The notes under the pieces: generated by a model
The model's input: the letters and a program-made list of their open reading frames with translations, nothing else
Told to the model about the DNA's origin: nothing
Database searches by the model: none
Assembly (NCBI GenBank): GCA_032629725.1
Contig: JAFEVB010000044.1
Span: forward strand, 339,354-403,353
Length of the DNA: 64,000 bases
Reading direction: 5' to 3'
Origin: Gremmenia infestans
Lineage: Eukaryota > Ascomycota > Leotiomycetes > Helotiales > Hamatocanthoscyphaceae
Position numbers and translations under genes: made by a program
Shown: one piece after another, positions 45,911 to 58,784 of the stretch
Position numbering within the stretch: the first letter of the stretch is position 1
Layout: each line of letters starts with the position of its first letter

Positions 45911-47100
45911 ACTTAGGACGAGGAGCTGCCTTCGAGAATCTTGGATGCATTGAAAGATACAAAACTAGACGGAATAACGACATTCAGCCAGCGATATATA
46001 ACACCAGGTGCCAAAGCTGCAAAAGGACTTGGGCTTCGAACTGAATCTGTGACAGCATTGGAATTCGCACACGATAAACACAAGATGCGCGAGGCTCTAG
46101 GTACACAGTTCTTAAAGGTCGACAGCTCTTCGCATCTACAAGGAATCATGCCAGAAAAGGTCGAAGAAGAGATCCGCTACCCCTTGATAGTGAAGCCCTG
46201 TTTGGGTTCGCACTCATTTGGCGTGAGTAAAGCAGTCAACCGAAACGAGTTGCACCGTGCAGTATGAAAAATTGAGCAGCTCGAGACCAAATACAAAGGC
46301 ATTCTCATTGAGCCGTATGTGGACGGGCCAGAGGTGAATGCTAATCTCGTCTTGTGGGAGGGAGAATTACTCTTCTGCGAGATTACGGATCAAACACCCT
46401 GCCGCGGCGATGCCATCAACGCTTCTGTTTCCAAGCCCTTTGTAGAAACTACTATCCTCTATCCCAGTGGCTTAAATTTGGCTGAACAAGACATGATAAA
46501 AACGCCCCTATACATTGACCTCATCAGACTAGGATTCCGATCAGGTCTGTTCCATGTGGAGGCTCGAGTTCGCAACTCTGCTACAAAGTACCAGAATGAC
46601 GCCGGCATTGTAGATCTTGTTTCTGTGCGGCACCAGACTTAAGCAGAAGCAGAGGTGTACTTGGTCGAAGTCAACGCTCGCCGCCCTCCGGGATATGATG
46701 TGACTTACGGCACCCTTATGACCTATGGAGTCGACTATTTTGGGCTTCAACTCCTGACTGGAGTTGGGGATGAGTCTTGCATCAAGGTTCTATAGATACC
46801 ATTCGCTGTTGATTCTCCTCAGGTCTGGACTGCGCTTTAATATACCCCCTTGCTGCCTCACCCATATCATGTGCCACGAGACTTCTGTGACCAAGTTTTG
46901 AAGAATTTGACATCTTCTCATGCGAAAACCATCCTTGCATGCTGCTTTTGGCCCCACAGAGTTGGTTGCTCTGTGGATGGAACAACACTTGCTGTGTCTT
47001 TCATTTTTCATCTTGTTTTAGTAAGAGATGTCCTGTAGGCTGCACTAGACGTCCAGAAAGTGTCACGAGATGTTTTGATGCCCTTGGAGGACTTACCTGG
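45911..47100 (+). pseudogene. ATP-grasp ligase-like pseudogene
   Basis: The readable segments are ITPGAKAAKGLGLRTES, YPLIVKPCLGSHSFGVSKA (nucleotide-binding lysine loop), GILIEPYVDGPEVNANLVLW, FHVEARVRNSATKYQNDAG and YLVEVNARRPPGYD. The last is the metal-binding ExN motif of ATP-grasp enzymes. In-frame stops occur near 45915 (TAG), 46265 (TGA), 46640 (TAA) and 46793 (TAG), and a decayed C-terminal part continues to about 47100. Several stops could arise from C-to-T changes. Such ligases form amide or thioester bonds and occur beside NRPS-like genes in fungal metabolite clusters, as here. It is not functional as read. Confidence 0.8.
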
Positions 47101-47284
47101 GTAAGTGTTGTGACACATCCGACCAAGGGAACTTAGACTCAACTGCTGAAAGCAGCAGAATAACCCTTGGGTGGACTCCTTGTTCTGTGCGTATCTTTGG
47201 TCACTGACGAGACTTCTACGGGTTGGAGGTGGGCCGATCAACCAGGGGATTCACTGAGGATCCTGAAGAGATCGCAATATTCGT

Positions 47285-47405
47285 CGAAGATTAGGTTCTA
47301 CGAAGGTTCTATATTAGATTAGGCTTCATCCTACTAGATGAAAGCTTCATGCTTAACTCAAATATAGCATTTCATTGTATGCTTCACAGTTGGAACTTCA
47401 CACTT
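47285..47405. mobile_element. LTR-like retroelement fragment
   Basis: This 120-base stretch, with TTCTATATTAGATTAGGC and AAGCTTCATGCTTAACTC, aligns by eye with 61525-61640. In the right-hand copy many C and G positions are T and A, as expected of RIP. It sits where the reductase domain of the NRPS-like pseudogene stops, so its insertion may have cut that gene. Confidence 0.55.
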
Positions 47406-50262
47406 GATTACGCCACGGCATCTCTACCTCACCCCTTCTCAATACTTCGCTACAATACCAGAACGCGTGCTGACCAGCTGCGCTTATAGATGAAATGAAG
47501 ACAATACCAGTCTTCATGGCAGACGCGGCGGCAAAACGTAACGAATTGATGAGTGGCTCAAATTGATAGCAGAATGAGCCCAAAGATCAATTGTAATTCA
47601 CCTACAGTACCATGCTGCGTGAAGTACAACGTTGATGCTGGCTTGCATGGTGCTCCATACACTATCGTCGTGGATCTCATATCGCGGCTGATCAAGGATG
47701 CCATGCAGGAACGTTACCTTGTGGGCGTATGTCCGGAAATTGCGGCCAGCGACTTTGGCGTTCTTGGGGTGGTAATCTAATGCGTTGGCTTTACAATTCA
47801 GAAAGTAGATGTGGAGGATATTGGGCCTGGAAAGCAGTGAGTGAAGCAGATAGGTTCCTAATCTGCCTGTTGAGCCAGTGAGTAGTATCGTTGATGGCTG
47901 GGAGTGCATGTCCTCTGCCGGATAGTTTGAAGCGGGAATCTTCTGGACTTGACGGCGGAATTCTTCCAGGACGGTATTCATGGTATCTTTGCGTTTAGGC
48001 TCGGGCTCATGTGGCAAGTCGAAGTCATTTTGTTCTCCATACAGCAGCTCACTGTTGGCGGCTCACATCTTTGCATAGCTGGGGCAGTCGTGGATTTCGC
48101 AACACTTGCGACACGTCCAACACTAGACCACAGCCTCGTACTGCCCCGACGAGGCGCATGGCTTGTAGGGAATCGCCTCCGACGTGGAAGAAGCTGCTGT
48201 CTGCTCTGATGATCGATATTCCGACACCTAGTATCTTGGACCAGAGTACTCTGAGGTCTTTCTCGGCTGTGGTGCTAACTTCCAGCTTTTCACTCTCCAG
48301 CTCTACAAGGAGACTTGCCAGGTCTTCCATCTTGAGGGCATTGCCTATATTCTTGAGGGTTTATTTGTCTGTTTTCCCTGGCGGGGTCAGAGGAATCAGT
48401 CCGAGCAGTTTATATGAGGTTGGAACCATGTACGATGGTAGAATCTGTCGAAGCTGCTTTTCAACATTAAACAATGCCGATGTCACTCCATATAAAATGG
48501 CTTCCGCTTCAGTAAATTCTTGCTTCTGGGGTCCACCGAGACTTGCAAATAACACCAGTTTCTTCGTAGTGCAGTTTATCAGAGTAGTCACTTCGACCGC
48601 AATTTGCATGTCGAGACCTCTGGGCAGGAATTTCCGTATACGGTGCTCGATCTCACCGAGTTCGACCCGCTGTCCGTGAATTTTGACCTGTGTATCTTTT
48701 CGATGCACATAGCTGAGGCTCCCATCTTCATGATGCCGCACTAAGTCGCCCGTCTTGTATAGTCTGCTATTTCGGCCAGGTCGCGTTTTGGTCACAGCTT
48801 TCAGCCAGGCCATGTCTAGAAAACTTCGGATGTTTTTTCAGGTTTCTTCAGGTATCCTCCACCTAGAGTGGGTTCTTCTAGCAAAAGATCGCCCACCGCA
48901 CCAGCTGGAAGGAGTTCGGTGTAGTCCTCGGGATCCACAACCCACATCAACGCTCCCGCCCCTGTGCCAATTCTCGTTGCCGGCACTGAGTCAGTAGCAG
49001 TCGTATTAATGCTCGAAATAGGAGTGCACTCGCAAGGACCGTAATCGTTGCTCACGCGCACTTTGTCCCACCACTTGGAAATGTCTGCACTGAATACGGC
49101 TTCGCCCAGCAAAATCAGGGTTCAGAGCGGTGGTATCGAGCTGGGCTCAATGAATTGTGCAGTCGATGTCGTCAGGTTGACCACTGTAGCACTCGTCGCT
49201 GCCATTGCTCTCACCGGGTCTGCTAGACGGTCTGCCTTGGACGGGACACATAAGCAGGCCCCGGCTGCCAGAGTCGCAAGTATGTTGTACTCGGCCACGT
49301 CGAAACTGTATGATGCGAAGTCAAAATTTCTTGAGTCTTGCTTAAGATTGATATACTTGAGTTGGTGTTCCAGTGCAGAGCAGAAGCTGAAATGCTCGAT
49401 CAAAACACCCTTGGGAGAACCTGTACTTCCAGATGTGAATACGAGGTAAGCGGCCATTGAGGGATGGACAGTTAGTAAAGCTTCAGGTGATGGCACTCTC
49501 CGATCTCATCAACGATGTAAACGATGCAATCTGTGTAATGACAAGTGACGTGTTTTGTGCTTCTGAGGATATGACAAATGATCAACCCGCTTGCTGGACA
49601 ATCTTTTGTAGGTGGAGCACTGGCTGCTGCGGGTCCAAGAGGACATAGGTGCCTCCTGCCTTGAGTACTGCAACCACAGAAACAATAGTCCACATGAATT
49701 TTTCAAAACAGAGTGGCACAATAGTGTCCACCTTGACCCCTAGTCTGACTAGTCGATATTAAAATCGTGTAGCAAGATCGTTCAAGGCGATATACGTCAA
49801 TTCTCCATCCCAGGCGCATACTCCTTGTGCGTCCGGGCGACGATGTACCTGTTCTTTGATAATCTAGTGCACGCAATGCTCAGAGGCTTTTCGCAACTGA
49901 CTGTTCCAAACCCATAGCTCGTCTGCGTCTTTGGGAGTCAGAATATCAATGTGACTAATCGTCTTTCTTGCACTAGCTTGGAGGATTTGTTGTACAATGA
50001 AGTCTAAACGTTGGAGAATCTTGCTCGTGATCTTGCTCGTGATCCATTTCTCGATCGCTCCAGGATTGAAAGTGTTGAATATGTTTACTCCATCCGACCT
50101 AGGTGTACAATGTAGCTCAAGGTAGCATGACTCGGCGTGCTGAATCTGAAGTGATGTCTGGATGGAGAATATGCGCTGGACGTCACGCGCTTTCCTGTTG
50201 AACGAACCCGTCTGTCTCTGTATATTGGATGAGGCAACATGTATGGATTGCTCGTTAATCAA
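47398..50262 (-). pseudogene. NRPS-like A-T-R pseudogene
   Basis: Read right to left, the pieces are a decayed N-terminal part (to about 49864) and an adenylation domain. The adenylation domain has core A3 YLVFTSGSTGSPKGV near 49440, A5 NDYGPCE near 49040, A7 LYKTGDLV near 48760, A8 VKIHGQRVELGEIE near 48660 and A10 PLTPPGKTDK near 48370. Then come a carrier domain with the attachment serine in FFHVGGDSLQAM near 48170 and the start of a thioester reductase domain with ILLTGSTGRLGTYL near 47900. Frame changes and stops near 49860, 49760, 49500, 49120, 48840, 48360, 48030 and 47590 separate them. The reductase domain is cut off at the LTR fragment. An A-T-R enzyme of this kind would activate an amino or carboxylic acid and release it as an aldehyde. 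Confidence 0.85.
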
Positions 50263-50640
50263 ATGTACGTGAATCGGTACTGCTGCTTTTGACTCCTTTA
50301 GAGAAATTCCATTACTGATTCCCAGCGAAGCTTTGCTGGTAACTGAGGATTGTTGATGATGACATCCTTGGCGTCGGTGTAGCTACCAACGATGATTGCC
50401 CAAAAGAAAGCTCTCGGTTTCCGTATGAGCGTCATTTTGCATCAAAAGTCGACATAAAGAAACATGATAAATCTTATCGATATTCTCAAAATACAAACCG
50501 CGTTGCAAATGAGTTCACTATTGCCCATATTCCCGAAGGGAAGATTGTGACAGTCTGATGTAGTGTTGATTATGTAGAACTACTCCACCTCCCTCTATTG
50601 CTCTTCACTAACATAATTCTTATAGCTTGGTATAGGAAGT

Positions 50641-51205
50641 AATCTAGATGTACTTAAGACAATGCACACCGTCTTGGACAGATATGGGTCGTGTTCAGGA
50701 GGTTCACGCAATACATCAGGACACAACCAGTTTGCCGTCTCACTTGAAAAAACTCTCGCAGAGCCTCACGGAAAAGAAGCGGCTTCGTATTCGGCTTCTA
50801 GGTACAATGCTAACGACGGGGCCGTGACTGTTTTAGGGACGCAGCTTCAATCTTCCCAACGATTTCTTAGCCCTGATTGTTAAATCATCGTCTCTATACT
50901 CTGCCATGAAGCAGGCCTCACTTCTTGGATGGTTCTAGTAAACGCCCTCGGCGTTACCATCAAAGGGTGGGCTCCTCCGCGCGATGAGGAAAACCGCACG
51001 AATCCGAATCTGAGCCTCATTTTGCGCAGATATATGCTCGTTGAAGCGTGCATCAGCGCTATCTAAAGAGTCTTAATCTTCATTATCTGGAACCAGCAAT
51101 CCGACATCGAACCTTGGCACGAATATGCACGAGCTGGAAGATATTTTCTTAGGCGATCATCTGTTCCGGCCCGTGCCATAAAGGTTCGGATGCAGCGCCA
51201 AGGCT
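50641..51205 (+). pseudogene. Unidentified coding relic
   Basis: One frame reads from ATG 50662 through two TAA stops (50881-50883 and 51063-51065) with protein-like content between them, including LTSWMVLVNALGVTIKGW and YMLVEACISAI. I do not recognise the family. Both stops could be former glutamine codons. It may be the remnant of a further metabolite-cluster gene. Confidence 0.35.
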
Positions 51206-51505
51206 AAGCAATTTGGCCCCTATGAACCCCCTGTAATCGGCTGTAGGTTGTTGGTTGTAGGTTGCTGGCTGTTGGCTTAGTCAACTTATTCGCTCCTCTT
51301 TAAACTCGCCTTATGTTGGTTGGTTTCTTCAGTTTCTTGGTATCGATATCTTATTCTCTTACTCTTCTTTCACCATCTTCTAGATCCTCATCTCCTTCGC
51401 TTCTGTACCTTTGATGTCCTCTGCTGCGAGCCTCCACCATACGCGTCCAACCAGATCTGCGTCCAACTAGTTGGCGGCATCCGCTGCTTACACACTCTAT
51501 GCAAA

Positions 51506-54500
51506 ATGTCCACCAAAAGTATGTTTGCTCTTGACCGCGAACTCGGTCCCGGATATAACAACTCGTTTGATTTCTCCCTCGCGTTTGAAAGTGCAATCCT
51601 AACCATCGCGCCTCTGGGTGTTCTGATTGCTGCCTGTCCATTTCACATTTGGCATTACAGGAAGGGACCAGCCGTTGCCAAGATTGGGATGCACTTCTGG
51701 CTCTTAACGGTAGGGCTCCTATATCAAACTCTTCTTAGGACTAAACAAAACTCACTATATATTTCAGATTGCGGCCATCACTCTCTTCTGCTTAGAGGTT
51801 GCCAAGGCGGTGGTCTGGAGAATGGCTGATGGCGGTGCATTTGCTATTTTCCAAGCGTCCACAGCACTCTCAGCGGTTGGCGCTGCCGCTGTCTTACTTA
51901 TGAACACGCTGGAATACCGCCACTCGCCTCGGTCTTCCTACATAAGTAGCGCCATGTTGAGCGTCGCATTTTGCGTAGATATTGTGAAAACTCGATCTTT
52001 CTCCATGAGACATGGTATGAGCACTGTCGCGGCGCTTTCTGCCGCTACCGCGGTACCCAAACTCGCGATAATCATGTTGCAGGAGTTTCCCAAGCCACTT
52101 TGCGATTCCACAGGCCAGATACTCTCTCAAGAAGCCACTCGCGGCTTTTGGAACCAGACGTTGGCTGTATGGGTGAATCCAACGATGGGTTTAGGTAGGC
52201 GGCAGGCTTTGGCCATGAAGAATCTTTCTACTCTCGGTCCCGACTACTCATCGCAAAGGCTGAGCTCGGAATTTGATCGTATCTGGGCAAGGAAAGACAA
52301 GACCTCACGATGGGCTCTCATCAATACCTGTGTTGTTGCTTTCCGTTGGACTTTAGGACCCGCCGTCTTCTCACACATGCTTACAACCGCGTGCGAATGG
52401 GCTCAAGCTTTCTCCATCCAGACGATAGTAGCTTCTATGGGGCAAGATGAGCCGAGATGGCGACCAACTTCTCTCATTTTAGCAACGGTGGCCATATACT
52501 TGATGAAGATGGTAATCAATTGAAAAGTTGACATTGAAGCATATCGCTAATATCATTACTAGACAACCATTTCAATGACTACATACTATATCAACAAGAC
52601 TAGTACACTTACTCGTGGACTGCTTGTGACACAAATCACGAAGAAGAACTTTGCCTTGACACTGGTGTCAGCCCAAAAGACAGAGGCTGTTACTCTCATG
52701 AGCACAGATGTCGAGCAAATCTGCAATTTGATTGTAGAATTGCACGAGTTCGCCACAGCTATCCCTGCTGTTGCATGTTGCCTATACTTCATCTATCGAA
52801 TAGTCGGGGTAGCATTTATCCTCACCTTTGCTATCGCTCTTGGTAAATTACCCTCATATTATAAAGGGACGTGTGCTCATATCTTTCAAAGCTGGCTGTC
52901 TTGTAGCTGTTTTGATGACCAAACCGGCGGCAAAGGCTCAGAAACGATGGGTAGAAGGAATTCAGGAACGTGTCGCCCAAATGAGCATTGTTTTGCTGCA
53001 GTTGAAAGGCATCAAAATGCTTGGTCTGCAATCTACGATTACGGCATTTATGCAGCGCAGCCGTGAAGCTGAAATTAGACGGTCCTTGCGGATTCGATAC
53101 CTTCGAATGTTCTCTCAAGCAAATCACAGCATCGAAACGGTGTGGACAATGACCGCGGGTTTTGTCGGAGGTGTCTTCTGGACTAAGTGGAAAGGCGGAC
53201 TCGATGCTTCATCACTTTACACGTATTTGTCGCTGGCTGCTCTCTTTCAAGGGCCGCTGCGGGCCCTCATTCTTAACTCACCAATGCTGGGCGGTGGCTT
53301 TTCCAACTTCCTTCGTATTCAAGAATTTCTCTTGCAGAGTGAGCGCGAGGACCCGCGTCAACTCTTCAATTGCATCGCTGCGATTCCTCTTGATGTGGAC
53401 GAAAGAGAAGCCGCTGCGAGTAGCTCAGATATACTGGAGAAGAAGACATTGGCAACCGAAACTGTCCAAATCTCGATCAACAATCTTTCAGTAGCAGCAC
53501 TAGCAACCAAAAAATATGTAAACGTCTTGGATAGTGTGAGCTTTGACATCGCTGCTGCGTCACTCAATATTGTCATTGGCCCGGTTGGTTGTGGCAAGTC
53601 TACTTTGCTTCGTACCCTGTTAGGCGAAACTGCCCTCTCCAGCGGGACGATCCATATAAGAACGGACAATATGGCGTTCTGTCACCAGAATGCCTGGATT
53701 CCCAACTGCACCATTCGACAAGCGGTTATTGGTACTCACAATTATGATCACGAATGGTATCAAGAGGTACTTAAAGCGTCTGCTCTCGACTATGACGTTG
53801 GCAAGATTACGGATCAGGCCAAAACTGGCAATGATAATGGAGGCTTACTGAGCGGCGGCCAGAAGCAGAGAGTTGTGAGTAACTGAAAGCATGAAATGAA
53901 TCTTTTAATCCTGATGTTAATGAATTCCCAAAATACAGGCCCTGGCTCGAGCCATCTATTCACGGGCTCCGATTCTAATTCTCGACGACATTCTGAGCGC
54001 CCTCGATCGATCGACTGCTAAACTCATCTTCTCCCGGCTGCTTGCGCCCGATGGTCTCTTGAAGCGTCAAGGAAGAACTGTCGTTCTAGCTACGCACGCT
54101 GGTACTATCATTTCGTTCTTCTTGTGAGCTCGAATTCCAAGGCTAACCTCTTTACTCAGTTGAATGGCTCGGTGACGCCGACCAAGTCCTTCTCCTCGAT
54201 TCTTCTGGACATGTTTCTTCGCATGTCGATAAAAACGACATCGCTTCCGTGCGAACAGCAGCGCTAACGCCACAAAACCGAGACAAGGACCAAGACATTG
54301 AGGAGGAAGTCGTCCTAAACCTTGATGATGAGAGCGACGAGGACGAAGAGAAAATTGATACGATGTTGGCCACTGACAAAAGTCTTTACAAACTGCTTTT
54401 TGGAACGGTGCCGCGATATCTATTAATCGTAGTTGCAACGTCTGCTGTTGCTTGGCAATTTCTCAGTACCTGGAATGAGCTATGGGCTCGGATCTGGCTG

Positions 54501-56105
54501 GCGATAGGCCCAATGAATAAGCTGTTGGTTGTTCCTCTGCTCATCGGCGTCTTTGTACATGTTGTCAACTCAGCATTTATGGTTTGGGTATGGCAAATTG
54601 TCACAATGCCCAAGATTGCCAACAGGATGCACAAGTTGTTCCTCGATGCTGTCATGACAGCCACGCTGCCCTTTCTCTCGGGATCACGGAGCGGAGCGCT
54701 GCTCAACAGATTCAGCCAAGATATGACACTTTTTGCATTCAAACTACCGCATGGCGTTTTCAGGGTATTCCTCAGCTTGACCATTGTCATCATTCAGTGC
54801 GTGTATCTTGTCTCTGGATCATATTATATGGTAGCCTTCATTCCATTTCTCTTCGGTATTCTCTGGGTGTTACAGAGCTTTTACCTACAGACGTCCAGAC
54901 AAATACGAATTCTGGACTTGGAGACCAAAACTCCCCTGTTTGCCACAATTAGCGAGACGGCTGCTGGTGTCGAGCACATTCGTGCCTATGGTTGGCAAGG
55001 TCCGCTACTTTCGCAGACGTATGAGATGTTGGATCACTCCCAAAAGTCGTTCTACTACATGTATGCCGTCCAACGATGGCTTGTGGTTATCTTGAACGCG
55101 ATCACTACTGCAATAGTTAGTGCGTTGGTCAGCATCGCTCTTCTTGTCGTCAACGCTTCGTCGCAAGGCGGATTAGGCCTAGCATTGATGTCTGTGATCT
55201 ACCTACAAGCAGATCTAAACTTTCTCATTACAGAGTGGACTACTCTGGAGACTTCGCTGGGAGCTGTGGCGCGTCTGCAGTCGTTTATGAAGGATACGCC
55301 TACCGAAAAGGACAAAGATGGCGTCACAGAGCAACCTGTGACATGGCCGAGTCGTGGCGAAATTGAATTCAAAAACGTTTCAGCTTCATATACCCCGGAG
55401 CCAGATGCTAGACGAGCAATCAATGATGTTTCTATCCAGATCAAATCGGGAGAATCGGTAGCAGTTGTAGGACGTACGGGCAGCGGAAAGAGCAGCATCA
55501 TTCTGACACTCCTCAACTTTTTACACCATACAGGTACCATTACCATTGATGGGGTCGATATCTCGAACATACCTCGCGAGCAACTTCGTCAGAGCATCAC
55601 GACAATTCCGCAGGATCATGTTGATATCCCTGGCACTGTCCGTGATAATCTCCTGCCCCTGGAGATTATGAACGATGATGAAGACAAGAACCAGGGCGAT
55701 GCCGTTTTAACCGAGATATTGAAATCCGTTAGTCTATGGGACCACATCTCTCGTCACGGAGGACTGCATGAGCCTCTTACAAAGATAGGACTATCAGCTG
55801 GCCAGCGACAGCTCCTGAGCCTAGCCAGGGCGCTGATGCATCACGCAAAGACGGGGAGCAAAATTGTAATTATGGACGAGGCGACGAGCAACATGGACTA
55901 TCAGACAGACTCGATCATGCATCGCGTGATGGAGACTAAGTTTGCAAGCTGTACTCGAGTAGTCGTTACGCATCGTAATACAGTCCTGAGCCAATGCGAT
56001 GCGTTGGTTAAGCTGGAAGATGGCAAGGTGGTGTCGCAGGAGAGGCAGAGCCGCGTCAATAGTGCGAGAGCTGACTTGACATTTGAGGAGGTATCCAGGG
56101 ATTGA
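51506..56105 (+). CDS. ABC transporter, ABCC (MRP) type
   Basis: This is a full-length exporter with the order TMD0-TMD1-NBD1-TMD2-NBD2. The start is the first in-frame ATG (51506, MSTKSMFALDRELGPG), followed by the FDFSLAFESAIL segment typical of fungal ABCC N-termini. NBD1 has Walker A GPVGCGKST near 53580, signature LSGGQKQRV near 53855 and Walker B LILDD near 53975. An Asp replaces the catalytic Glu there, as is usual in ABCC NBD1. NBD2 has GRTGSGKSS near 55472, signature LSAGQRQLL near 55795 and IVIMDEATSN with the catalytic Glu. Introns lie near 51711-51769, 52512-52560, 52842-52890, 53875-53938 and 54102-54160. All joins keep frame, so it looks functional although the adjacent NRPS-like genes are dead. 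Export of a metabolite or drug is inferred. Confidence 0.88.
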
Positions 56106-56729
56106 ATTGACCTGAATATTGCGTGTGTAGGTGCTGGCAGAAGATTGCGCCGGGAAGGTTGTAAGAGGTGATAAATAAAGGTGTTTACATGATACTTTCT
56201 GAACTTAGAAGCCAGTATAGCGTGATAAACAACGACTTTACAATGAACATTTTGAATCAGTGAGAGTAAGCGGGGTTGATACAATAAACAGGATTCGGCG
56301 ATTTATTAAGACTACGACTGTTGGGGCTTTACATGACCAGCAGAACGATAGGCAGCAACAGGTTCCAATACGATGGCTAGATAGAAATAATATTCGAGAT
56401 AGCTGATTCACTATGTAACTCACGTCAATAAACAATAACATGCACATCCCACTGTCCAGAAGTAAAGTTTAGATATTTATCTCTGTTTTCCCATCCTAAC
56501 AAAAGAAACAACCTGTGGATATAAAGAATGTGAGCGAGATACATCGACTGATAAAGAACCATGACCGGTGGCTGCTGTTGCTGTGAATCTGCATCAACCT
56601 TGAAGCACACTGCGTAGTCGTGGTCGTGGTCGTGGTGGTTACAGTGCTGGGCATCGAGACAGAGGACAAGACCGGCTTTCAGCAGCTCCTGAGACTCCAA
56701 GAAGTGCATCACCGCCAATCGGTCCAGTC
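56106..56729. other. Spacer downstream of the ABC transporter
   Basis: No gene can be supported. A (GTCGTG)n run lies at about 56617-56636. Confidence 0.4.
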
Positions 56730-58131
56730 TTGACTACCATCCGTTACAGCGAGCTGGAGACCGATCAAGCCTCGTCCAGCGAAGCAAGAATCACAGGCCT
56801 AGAAGATGTCGCATCGTACAACTGGCTCAAAGCAAATAAGCCAACGATCATGACTCTTGGTTGATATTCTCACAACTTAAGTTCTCACAACATCAGAAAA
56901 TCGCTAACGTAGGAGCAGGCAAGCCTCCAAAGTGTACACCCACAACCAGGCCGACTAAGCACGCGGAAGATAACCCCAACGGCACTTACTATCGAGACCC
57001 AAACGCTGCGTACTTCCCATTGTATCCTATGGAGCCAGTCATTTGCGCTATCTTCGAAGCCTGATTTTAATGCTCAGGAAGTCGACGTCTTCGGTTGCGG
57101 AAGTACTTTTGGAAATTTGCTCAGGTTCGCCCGCGATGTCGAAACCGAGAAGCCATTTCGATTTCTAGTAGAGGTGGTGGGTGAGATAGTATTTTGATCC
57201 GAAGAGAGAACTCACCAAAGGATGTGATTGCAGACATTTGTGATTATGGGCATAGTTTCCCTGAAGCGAACACTACCTGGGATGCCGATGTCCAGAGTTC
57301 TGATACCCATCAACGCATCATTCGCTACCAGCTTGGTCGTTTCAACACAATCATCGATTTGAAGCGGACGGATATCTTGCAGAGAAAGTTCCAGCGAAGA
57401 AGACGTATGCCAGCCCGGCAAATCAGAAGGTAAATGAAGACTTCCTCGTGTCAGCCCTTGCAGGAAACACCATCAGTGCGCACACGCCCAAGAACCTGGA
57501 CAGTCTAAAGGTCACTCGAGGTCAAGGATCTGTACCCCAGTCTGCAGTTTTCGATCTGAAGACGCGCTCAATCAAAAAGAAGCACCATGACACCACGGTA
57601 TCCGACCAAATTCCCCGCCTTTGGATTCGCCGGGTTCCATTCTTAGTTCTCGCGTACCACGACTATGGCCTCTTCAGATCAGAATAAGTCACGGTCCGTA
57701 ACATCAACCCAAATATCGCATGGTGGGAAAACGATAAGAAGGGAGACTTGCGTAAATTGATCGATCTTATCTAAAAGATTGCGGACCTCGTTAAGGCTAC
57801 GCCGGGACGAAAGCTGGAAGTCCAGTATCGATATGGGCTTGGACTGGAACCTAGGGAGCAAGTCGAAGGAGTGGCCTCAGTATTGCCCGATGATCTTGCT
57901 GCACAGCGGGTTGATCAAGGCAATAGGGCAGATTCTACTGGTGTAGCTCTCGGAAACTGCTCCGTTGATGGACCGGTAGGTCTTGAGCATGTTTATATTG
58001 AGAAAGGGGTGGCTCTTGATGAAAATATTGTTGATGCTTTGAACGATGACGAGTATGATTGGGATAAGAAGGAGGATTATACGGCATGTTCGATGGACCG
58101 TTGTAATTACTGCGGTCGTTGTTCGTACTGA
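56730..58131 (+). pseudogene. Broken fungal protein of uncertain family
   Basis: Conserved-looking blocks appear in order but in different frames: VASYNWLKANKPTI, GTYYRDPNAAYFPLYPMEPV near 56980, EVDVFGCGSTFGNLLRFARD near 57080, FVRREN-like text near 57200, TWDADVQSSDTHQRIIRYQLG near 57275 and an acidic C-terminus ending CNYCGRCSY at 58131. Frameshifts near 57055 and 57185 and stops such as TAA 57685-57687 and TAA 57772-57774 break the chain. It recalls a group of fungal proteins often labelled geranylgeranyl pyrophosphate synthetase in databases, but it shows no prenyl-synthase aspartate motif and I give that label no functional weight. Confidence 0.6.
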
Positions 58132-58317
58132 GAGTTTGAAGGGATGTGGATCTTGTATGTCAGAAGAGGTTGCTTAATAAACAGATACTCAACGGATAGT
58201 CGCTCAATGGAAGAGTTGGTAGTGATGATCAAACAATGCGACGCGGGCGAAAGTTGACTTTTGATTTGTGCACAGTATTTCACCTGTGCCGGTAGTGCAG
58301 AGCTTACGACTTTCGCT

Positions 58318-58396
58318 AAAGCTCAGCCAGTGTAGAGGAGCACAGACCTTTCATTCCTACACTGGCCGAGCTTTTAGCTACACTGGTTCAGCTGAA
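58318..58396. repeat. Inverted repeat with an extra direct copy
   Basis: AAAGCTCAGCCAGTGTAG (58318-58335) is inverted at 58357-58374 with one mismatch around a 21-base loop. A partial further copy, CTACACTGGTTCAGCTGAA, follows at 58378-58396. The flanking 58132-58784 has no gene I can support. Confidence 0.6.
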
Positions 58397-58784
58397 ACCT
58401 TTCTGTTAAGTTGCCGCGGTACTCCCCGAGCTGTTGTCGTTATTGCAACTCTGCAAGCTGACCCGCTTAATATAACATCGGACAATTCTATATTTGGAAG
58501 CCTTACCGGTTGGATGTGCATTCGGTCAGCCTCAAGGCTCGTCCGGAAACTGGCACGGGCGATTCTGTAGTTGGAACGTCATTTTAGTTGCGGTTCAAAA
58601 CGTTGAATTGGCAATGGATTGTACTTCAATAGAGAAAAATTTAACGCTGAGTCTGATATGGCTGGACTCACTTGACATTCGCGTGACATGCCTATCAACA
58701 GGGCCGTTCTGAAACTATTTGAGCCTCGTTTTGTACATTTCCTCGTGGTTATTCTTTTCGTGGCGGGTAAAATCGCTCGGTCTG

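Noticed and set aside
45911..47100. Reading the ATP-grasp region as an active multi-exon gene
   Set aside because: The stops at 46265, 46640 and 46793 lie inside conserved blocks without splice signals around them, so introns cannot remove them.
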